From contig JAUKTV010000008.1 of assembly GCA_030549205.1 (NCBI GenBank), forward strand, positions 868,001-932,000: 64,000 nucleotides of DNA. The letters are read 5' to 3'. Of this stretch, positions 57,691 to 64,000 are shown piece after piece. The position numbers and the translations under genes were made by a program. Under the pieces are notes generated by a model. The model was not told where the DNA came from. It was given only the letters and a program-made list of their open reading frames with translations, and searched no databases. This DNA comes from Apiosordaria backusii (lineage: Eukaryota > Ascomycota > Sordariomycetes > Sordariales > Lasiosphaeriaceae). The stretch's first letter is position 1. Every line of letters begins with the position of its first letter.

Positions 57691-58341
57691 CAGGTGCTGG
57701 GGGTGGTGATGATGAGGAGGGTGGTGGTGATAATGCAGGTTCTGTGCATTGTGTCGTGTGTTTGTTCGTTGTAGTCCTAGCTGTCACTGTTAGTGTTAGT
57801 GTTTGCCAACCAAAAAAAAGAGAAATCAAGAGAGAGATTAGGTGGGCTGGGAGAAGTTCAGTTTTGCTCAGCCCGTGTGGTCTCGTCCCACATCTCAAGG
57901 TGCGGCTTCCTCCCATGCTGTGTTTGGAGAGGAAGGGGGGCAAGAGAGACAGGACCGCCGCTCAACTGCCTTCCTGCCTGGATACAATCTTGAGAAACAG
58001 CATCTTCCAGCAACGCAATTCTGAGAAGTCGCCTTAGTCCACCCAATACCACCAGTACATCAGTTAGATCCCGCTTCTTGGAAGGGGACCTGGACTAAAA
58101 CCCTCATCTTTTCTTTAAAAAAAATATAAGGGAAGTACCGCTTAGTTCTTGCCCACTGCTGTGATTTGGGTGTCTGTATGGTAGCAGCCGCTCGCGCCGA
58201 CATCTCACACACACACTCGCGTCCCAGTAGCGCGAGCAGACTAACCACAGTTGTTTCAGCAGCGTGAGCAGACCTAAATCTGGTTATCCAGACATCGTAA
58301 GCAAGCCCGGAGCGGTATAAGGCCATGCTAGACCTACAAGA

Positions 58342-58371
58342 GTGTGTGTCTGTGTCTGCTGTGGCTGTCAG
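58342..58371 (-). repeat. 30-bp repeat, copy 1 (inverted to 61871-61900)
   Basis: Exact reverse complement of 61871-61900, starting GTGTGTGTCTGTGTCTGC on the plus strand. Partly GT-rich, so part of the match may reflect simple repeat, but the GTGGCTGTCAG end is unique sequence. Confidence 0.8.
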
Positions 58372-58412
58372 TATGTTAGTGTGATGGCCAACCAAACAAA
58401 AAGGTCAAAAGA

Positions 58413-59330
58413 TTGAACGGGCTGGAGAAGGTCGCTTTTGTCCATCAGAATTATTGCTTAAAGGGGAAAGAACCATTCCCTGGCTTGGGAGAAGGTCCTG
58501 TCCCTCGATCCGTACGTAACTTTCCTCAGTGTCGAAGGGGAAGGTGGGAGAGGGATCAACTGGCACAGGCTTACTTCCAGGTTGCGCTGCTCAGTCGACT
58601 GCCGCTGGACCTGCTCACGCTGCTGGTTGGGCTTGCTTGCGCTACTGGCTCAAACAGAATCACCGTCACAGTGTACCCCTCCCCCTCGTCCATAACCGTC
58701 TGTCCTGTCCCCGCCCCTTCCACCACCACCATCTTCCCCATACTCACCCCTTCCACCATCCCCTTCTGCCCTGTTCCCGCCCCTTCCACCGTCACTATCT
58801 GCCCCGTTCCCGTCGCTTCCACCACCCTTAACCCCACTAATTGCTGCCTTGCTGCAGCAGATTTGAAGGAGGAGGTGAGGCTGTTGAGAGAGGTGTTGAA
58901 GGAGGGGTTTGAAAGGTTGGAAAAGAGGTTGATAAGGGGGTTGGAGGGGTTGGAGAAGGTGTTGAAGGAGGAGGTCAAGGAGGAGATAAAGGGGGTGAAG
59001 GAGGCAGTAGGGTTCCCTAACTGGGACGTGGCTTTGATTGGTTTGGTGCCGGTATTTGCCTGGTTGTTCAAGCGCCCGTGGGTGCAAAGACGGGTGCCAA
59101 AGTGGATGCGTTTGGAAAAGGGGGACGGAGGGGAGGGAGGATTGGAAGGGAATGGAGGGGGGGCAGGGCAGCCGCAGGTGCAGGCGGGCGGGGGGTCGAA
59201 TCGGGGGCAGGGCGCGGGCGGGCGAGGCGGCGTCTACTTGCCAATGGAATGGATGGCACTTCCGGCGGAAGAGCGGGATGCGTTGGTTGGGGGTTGGAGG
59301 AGTGAGGAAGAGATGGAAAGAAGAGGGTGA
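58413..59330 (+). CDS. ORF with Pro/Thr repeats, coiled coil and membrane span; no ATG start
   Basis: The 305-codon frame opens at TTG; the first in-frame ATG is near codon 228, so it needs an upstream exon or is a remnant. Residues 55-76 come from the dispersed 21-bp-family repeat. Residues 84-140 hold about five repeats of the type STVTICPVPAP. Residues 150-200 form a strongly heptad-patterned coiled coil (LKEEVRLLREVLKEGFERLE, then LEKVLKEEVKEEIK). Residues 204-220 form a membrane span (WDVALIGLVPVFAWLF). A Gly-rich end follows. Coiled coil plus span look selected, but no family is recognised. Confidence 0.4.
   Translation: MNGLEKVAFVHQNYCLKGKEPFPGLGEGPVPRSVRNFPQCRRGRWERDQLAQAYFQVALLSRLPLDLLTLLVGLACATGSNRITVTVYPSPSSITVCPVPAPSTTTIFPILTPSTIPFCPVPAPSTVTICPVPVASTTLNPTNCCLAAADLKEEVRLLREVLKEGFERLEKRLIRGLEGLEKVLKEEVKEEIKGVKEAVGFPNWDVALIGLVPVFAWLFKRPWVQRRVPKWMRLEKGDGGEGGLEGNGGGAGQPQVQAGGGSNRGQGAGGRGGVYLPMEWMALPAEERDALVGGWRSEEEMERRG
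58587..58632 (-). repeat. 46-bp dispersed repeat, copy 2
   Basis: Reverse complement differs from 61816-61861 at a single position (45 of 46). A shorter copy (about 35 bp) is at 56935-56969, same orientation as this one. Confidence 0.85.
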
Positions 59331-61455
59331 TTACTTGTGAGTTCCTTTTTTCTTTTTTTTTTCTTTTTTTTTTTTTTTTGTTTTTGTCTGGACTGGGGTT
59401 TTGGCCAAAAAGTATTCTTATGTTATTTCAGGACACTTGTCCTAGGCTGAAAATGTAAATGGGTTCTCCTCTCGTTTCTATCCCTTGAACTTCTATCTCT
59501 GGACGCTAGATACTCGGGCAACTGGTTTTCCTCTCAAGTTTGGGCGAGTACCCAACCTTGTTCTGGCTTCAAGTTGATTGAAGTCCCCTACAAAAGTAGT
59601 AGACTCGTTTTCTGTTTACTTTATCTTCTAGGTTGCTTTGATGTCTTCAAACGCCAGAGAAGTTCTCGGGTGAGTGATTTACCAGGTATCCGATGAGGTC
59701 TGGGAAGTGCTCTTCAGCGTCCGGCCTACTCAACTTATCCACTCGTCCAGTCTAATAGTGCCAATGCCAGTTCATTGTTCGAATGGTGACATGAAATGGC
59801 TCCCTGGCGCCGTTGGACGAGGACCCTGCCGGAGATCTTGCTGTAAGTGGCATCGTTCGTTCCGTGGTGTTCGCCATCGTCGTCTGAGCAGCTGAGCTAG
59901 CAGCAATCGCCACAGTATAGTTTCGGCTTCCAATGTAATGCGCAATGTTTGTCGTGTTGCTCGTGTTGCTCGTGTTGACAAGAGGTACGCCCAATGAATG
60001 GGGGCGGCGGAGGAGGACAGCCGATAAGCTGCACATTGATGTAGAGTTGTGGATGAGAAGTATGTCTCAAGGCTGGTGCATCCCATTGTGCATATGATTA
60101 TCAAGGGGAAATGTGGCAACCTGCATGTTTAGGGTAAGATAGTGACTTCGAGCAAAGGAACAGCTTGTCACCAGTCAGTAACTGAAAAAGAAAAGGTGAA
60201 TTCCAAGCAACTTACCTGGATTGGCTCCACAAACTAGGGAGTTCCTATGTTCGATGATTGTCCCGCGGCCGAGGAGGAGGTAGGAGGTCGGCAAGCAGGT
60301 AGGCAGGTTGGTAAGTAGGTAGATAGAAGTGGTATTTTTAAATGAAGAAAAAGACGGCAAGTCAAGCTCAAAGATGCTTGCTTGGATTTGCATGGCAATG
60401 AAGACAAGCCATCGGCAGGGACACCAACACATGACTGAACAGCAGGAAGGGGAAGGATACGTACACACGAACTGGTGAATGATTGTAGCGTCATTTGATA
60501 GTCGCTTTCACACACACACACACGACGGTACCACTCCACCACTACACCTTTCAATCATTCCAACAACCCCGACTTGTCAAACTTGAAGTATTTGTGCGGC
60601 TTGATGTCTTGATGTGTGCCTGTGGATAGTCGTGAAAGATTTGGGTCGGGATCTTTGAGCTTTGCTCTACCGAAAATGTGTCAGGAGGCATTGGTGTAGG
60701 CGGCTGTCAGTATGAGTGCAGGCCCCGTTGCTGTTTTGTTGTTGGCCTGTTCTGGCTGGCAATGTGCTGAGGCATGGTAGGTCTTGAAACAGTGTGCTAC
60801 CTTGACGGTTTGAGCGTCCACTGGATTGTTCCCTTCTCCCTCTCTTGATATTCCGTGTCTGTGTCAGCCGCTGAATTCATTCTGTAAAATTCCTTGTCAG
60901 AACTAGAAGTTGACGAAATACCTCGGTGCTTATATGGCTACTGACCTTGTTGATTCTTGAGAGACGCCATTACTCTAGGTATGTACCAGAGTGGAAATGT
61001 GATGCCTGAAATGCGTATATGGCGGGTCATGATGTTGTGGAGGAACACGGAGGCAGACAAGGCTCGAGAAGGCTTCATTTGAGCAATCCAAGATGCTGAA
61101 CAGTATCGGCTGTGATTCGTGGGAAGGTAGATAGATGTGTGGTTGCATGACTAGGTGCAGGAAGAAAGATAGTATTGGTTTCCATAGTAAACCGAAACAG
61201 TGCTGAGATCTTGGAAGAGATGGATGGTCGGATGGGGAATGATGGAGAGGTCGGAAAGGGAAGAATCCACAGTTCCAGACTGCTCCCGTGAACCCAGTGT
61301 CTTCCCTTGCAACAGTCACGTCGAGGGACCCCACGTCATCCCAAGCATCTGTTGCTATCGGGCAATGTCGGTAAAAGTTGGAAAGCCAGGCAGGCAGGCT
61401 TCTGCTGGGAGTTTGCTAAAGGAAGGAGCTATGTTTATGGGCCGGTAGCGTGAGT
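59331..61455. other. Gene-poor stretch with simple repeats
   Basis: 2.1 kb. Contains T-rich runs at 59345-59380, three copies of a 9-nt unit near 59957-59981 (GTGTTGCTC), and AGGTAGGCAGG-type repeats near 60285-60330. Frames at 59752-60119 are not convincing. Nothing coding is supported. Confidence 0.45.
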
Positions 61456-61740
61456 ATGCCCAGCCAGCAGCGCGAGCATGCCCAGCCAACAGCCACGGCA
61501 CAGGAGCTGGGGTGGGATGAAAAGACACCCAAAAAGAAGAAGGGTGCCTCTGCCACCGAGGAGGCCAGTTCTGGTGACATGGTTGACGACCCTCCCAACG
61601 AGGACACCCCTACCATTGAAGACCCCGCTGCTCCTTCAGACAATGGTCCTTCTTCGGCCCCCAGCCCCCCTGCCCCTTCGGCCCCCAGCCCACCTAAGCA
61701 GCGCAAGCAGGCCCAACGGCCGACTTGGTCGGTAGAGTAG
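61456..61740 (+). CDS. Small Pro/Ser-rich hypothetical ORF bounded by repeats
   Basis: 94 residues from ATG 61456. Both ends are made of the dispersed repeat in one frame (PSQQREHAQPT near the start; PPKQRKQAQRPTW at the end). The middle is acidic and disordered (ATEEASSGDMVDDPPNEDT). Family unknown; could be chance. Confidence 0.25.
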   Translation: MPSQQREHAQPTATAQELGWDEKTPKKKKGASATEEASSGDMVDDPPNEDTPTIEDPAAPSDNGPSSAPSPPAPSAPSPPKQRKQAQRPTWSVE

Positions 61741-61815
61741 CGCAAACAAGTCCAGAGGTGTTGGCGGATCAGGACAAGCAAGTCCAGAGATACTTGAATC
61801 AACAGCGCGAGCAGG

Positions 61816-61861
61816 CCCAACCGGCAGCGTGAGCAGGTCCAGCGGCAGTCGACTGAGCAGC
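61816..61861 (+). repeat. 46-bp dispersed repeat, copy 3
   Basis: Near-identical inverted copy of 58587-58632. Adjacent units of 21-22 bp (CAGCGCGAGCAGGCCCAACC, CAGCGTGAGCAGGTCCAGC) show that the 46-mer is built from a smaller repeat. Confidence 0.85.
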
Positions 61862-61870
61862 GCAAACACA

Positions 61871-61900
61871 CTGACAGCCACAGCAGACACAGACACACAC
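61871..61900 (+). repeat. 30-bp repeat, copy 2
   Basis: Exact inverted copy of 58342-58371; here it lies 9 bp from the 46-bp repeat, whereas at 58 kb the two are 215 bp apart. Confidence 0.8.
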
Positions 61901-61957
61901 ATACACACACATACCGCCACCAACCACCAAAAAAGGCCAGAGGGAAAGCTTGACAAG

Positions 61958-62224
61958 ATGACCAACGTCTGGTTTCAGGCCCTGGACCCGAAGTCATTTT
62001 GGCATTGTGCCGATGACGACGATCACGGCCCCGATCAGGGTTATGATCGCGGTTATGATGACCATGATAAACACAGAGATGACGCCAAATACTATCAGGA
62101 CGGGTATGACGACGGTTACGGGGTATATTGGTGCAGGGACAAGAAGTGTCTCAACTATTTCAAGTACAACAGTTCGAGGTTCAGACGGCTCTTGAGGAGT
62201 GAGGATTACTGTCGGGTTTGTTAA
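61958..62224 (+). CDS. Small Asp/Tyr/His-rich hypothetical protein with Cys tail
   Basis: 88 residues from the ATG at 61958. It starts MTNVWFQALDPKSFWHCADD, then has about 40 residues dominated by Asp, Tyr, Gly, His and Lys (DQGYDRGYDDHDKHRDDAKY), and ends YWCRDKKCLNYFKYNSSRFR and a CRVC end. No family is recognised. Composition suggests possible metal binding, which is speculation. The antisense frame (61994-62296) is hydrophobic as a by-product. Confidence 0.4.
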   Translation: MTNVWFQALDPKSFWHCADDDDHGPDQGYDRGYDDHDKHRDDAKYYQDGYDDGYGVYWCRDKKCLNYFKYNSSRFRRLLRSEDYCRVC

Positions 62225-62371
62225 GTAGGCAGCGTATCCAACTGATATATACTTTCCTAAGCATTTCCCCAGACCATTGCAAAGTCCAGCCAGCAACTAT
62301 GGATAGACAGAGATCGGAGGCCTAGACCATATCCATAACTACCCTAAATCACCATTTCCCATCATCTTTTC

Positions 62372-62405
62372 CCTCCTCCTCCTCCTCCTCCTCCTCCTCC
62401 TCCTC
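62372..62405. repeat. (TCC)n microsatellite
   Basis: About eleven CCT units in a row, within a pyrimidine-rich 150 bp. Confidence 0.95.
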
Positions 62406-62479
62406 ACACCGGCCGAATATCTCCCTCCCCCCTCCCCCATTCCCCAATTATCCCCATCCTCCCCCCGCCCACTGCCCCC

Positions 62480-62908
62480 CTACCGTCCCCAGGCCCGCCG
62501 CCAACCCCTCCGCAGTCTCAACAAATTTATCACCCCTTCGCCCCAGGGCTGGGGCCCAACCACCGCCGACAACCACCTCCGACAACCACACCCTCCCCGA
62601 CATCCAAGCGCTCCCCCGCCAAGAATCTTGACGGCATTTGAGATGGCCTCGTCCGGCCCGGGACAGCACGTGGCAGGGATGGTGGTGGTGAGGCCGGCAG
62701 AGGGGAAGAGGACAGAACCGAACACTAAGCCGAAGACAGTGACGGTGGCGGCCGTGGCTGTGGTGGTGACGGCGACGCAGGTGTTGACGGTGGTGGTGAT
62801 GACCTTGGTGATGATGTCCTCACCGTGGTGGGTACGGGCAACAAGTGAGGCCATCGTGACGGCCCGGATCCCAGCTCCAGCACTCGTGTGAAATTGAGCT
62901 GTAGACAT
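62480..62908 (-). CDS. Hypothetical ORF with Thr/Val-rich hydrophobic segment
   Basis: 142 residues from the ATG at 62908. After MSTAQFHTSAGAGIRAVTMA and RTHHGEDIITKV comes a Thr/Val/Ala-rich stretch (TTTVNTCVAVTTTATAATVT) and FGLVFGSVLFPSAGL, then a CCPGPDEAISNAVKIL segment and an Arg/Trp-rich tail. Unknown family. It overlaps another frame on the same strand (62725-63465), so at most one of the two is fully real. Confidence 0.35.
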   Translation of the reverse strand: MSTAQFHTSAGAGIRAVTMASLVARTHHGEDIITKVITTTVNTCVAVTTTATAATVTVFGLVFGSVLFPSAGLTTTIPATCCPGPDEAISNAVKILGGGALGCRGGCGCRRWLSAVVGPQPWGEGVINLLRLRRGWRRAWGR

Positions 62909-63465
62909 AGACCACCACCACGGCTAGTAGTGCAGGTATGGTATTTAGCAACTCCTGAAATATGGTGGAGGAGGGATAATGTCATTACATACCATGGCAA
63001 AGCCGTTACACGATCCCTGGACTGAGGCCCTATTGCATCAAGATCCAGTGGATTAAAGGCACAAACGGTGATAGCGTCTGGTTGTGTCATGCACTCAGTG
63101 TCGAGGGCTACTTTTCGTTCTGTGGTGAGTTTTCGACGACGATGGTTGCTCTGCTGTTGCTGTATTTGTGTTTTCGTTAACGGGCCAAGACGATCTGCGA
63201 TTTTCCCAAACAAACAGCTTCTGACCACAAGATGCGTGTTAGGCGGCGTCTCAGCGCGGTGCCACGTTCCGCCGAGTGACGTGAGACGATCATAACGAAG
63301 GCAGTCACAACGGTTGGGGTCAAAAAGCATTCGTTCTATAAGTCGGCCGGGCTCTGTCTCTGGGCATATGAACCTTCCTTGCTGATCCCGAAGGTTTGCT
63401 AGACTCTCTGCTAGCATCTCGGGTGTAAACCTATGGTTATGGGGACTGAGATTTATATGTACCAT
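62725..63465 (-). CDS. Hypothetical ORF, possible first exon of a larger gene
   Basis: 246 residues from the ATG at 63465 (MVHINLSPHNHRFTPEMLAE). Residues 1-150 have a natural composition (LRDQQGRFICPETEPGRLIE, then RCDCLRYDRLTSLGGTWHRA). A GTATGT donor-like site near 62991 and a CTACTAG acceptor-like site near 62922-62928 could splice into the reading frame region of the 62908 ORF. Beyond that point the frame is a poor Ser/Pro stretch. No family is recognised. Confidence 0.3.
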   Translation of the reverse strand: MVHINLSPHNHRFTPEMLAESLANLRDQQGRFICPETEPGRLIERMLFDPNRCDCLRYDRLTSLGGTWHRAETPPNTHLVVRSCLFGKIADRLGPLTKTQIQQQQSNHRRRKLTTERKVALDTECMTQPDAITVCAFNPLDLDAIGPQSRDRVTALPWYVMTLSLLHHISGVAKYHTCTTSRGGGLCLQLNFTRVLELGSGPSRWPHLLPVPTTVRTSSPRSSPPPSTPASPSPPQPRPPPSLSSA

Positions 63466-64000
63466 CCAAGAGATGAAGAGCGTGAAGGAACGTCTTGTCT
63501 TCCCGGTCTTATCATAATTCCAACCCTGTTGATAGCGTGCAGATACACGGGGGTGCAGGGGAAATCTGTCTTCTTCCCAGCCCTTTCTAGAAGAAGGAAA
63601 GGGCAACAGATGACCTCTTGGTTGTTGTTGGCATGGTTGAGTGTGGGATTTGTTTTGGCACTCCGCAATGGTCTTGTCCTCCACTTTGCCGTTTTTGGGT
63701 TTGGGCTCTGTTGACACTCTTTGGACATCAGACCACCGGAATACAGTGTGCGAGCACAATCGGATGTGCTCATTATCCGCAGTTAGAGTTTCGGGGCTTG
63801 TCGCCAATCACGCCGCAAACAGAAGAAGACGTTCGGCGGGTCTGCAAGTCAACGCCCGCGGCGGAGAAGCCTTTCAAAATGTGATATAGGTACGCTCACA
63901 GAACAGTTTATAGGCGTCTCAAGATTCAACCAATTATATTTGGTGGCTCTTGTAAGTACTCAGGTTATCACAGTATACAATGGCACTGCATGACAAATGG

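Noticed and set aside
59752..60119. Two overlapping minus frames with Asn/Thr repeats
   Set aside because: The repeats come from a 9-nt DNA repeat; neither frame shows a domain.
56829..62908. A complete transposon in the right-hand repeat region
   Set aside because: No transposase, reverse transcriptase or terminal repeats were seen; only short dispersed repeats.

Overview
The window looks like nuclear DNA of a filamentous ascomycete, most likely a Sordariomycete and probably Sordariales (inference). Most genes carry 1 to 6 short introns (mostly 50-90 bp) with GT-AG ends and CTAAC-type branch sites. The gene set is fungal housekeeping: glutamate synthase, Apc15, Bet1, Chz1, Emc7 and Emc10, a PREG/Pho80 cyclin, Gid5, O-acetylhomoserine sulfhydrylase, acyl-CoA synthetase, Pns1, Pmt4, Gep3, Cox11 and an opsin-related protein. 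There is no operon structure, CRISPR array, rRNA gene or confident tRNA gene.

Layout. 0-1.1 kb: 5' end of GLT1 (minus strand), running off the left edge. 1.1-6.85 kb: a long gene-free stretch with a GATA-site cluster. 6.85-24.5 kb: APC15, BET1, CHZ1, EMC10, a small ORF, PREG, GID5, a broken phospholipase-C-like locus and EMC7. 24.9-36.2 kb: MET17-type sulfhydrylase, a MARVEL-domain protein, acyl-CoA synthetase, a small HTH protein and a WW-domain protein. 37-53.2 kb: PNS1, a Rab GTPase with an insertion, PMT4, the divergent pair MRP49/GEP3, COX11 and the opsin-related gene. 53.2-64 kb: a gene-poor accessory region with dispersed degenerate repeats and several ORFs of uncertain status.

Shared functions. 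EMC7 and EMC10 belong to one ER insertase complex, and BET1, PMT4 and the Rab also act in the secretory pathway. MRP49, GEP3 and COX11 form a run of mitochondrial genes (ribosome, ribosome assembly, cytochrome oxidase copper insertion). GLT1, the sulfhydrylase and PREG cover nitrogen, sulfur and phosphorus metabolism, but their proximity is probably coincidental.

Three conserved genes (APC15, EMC7, MARVEL) have coding frames that fit only if one base is added at or near a homopolymer, which points to under-called runs in this assembly. No clearly new biological system was found. The least explained material is the repeat mosaic and orphan ORFs at 54-64 kb.
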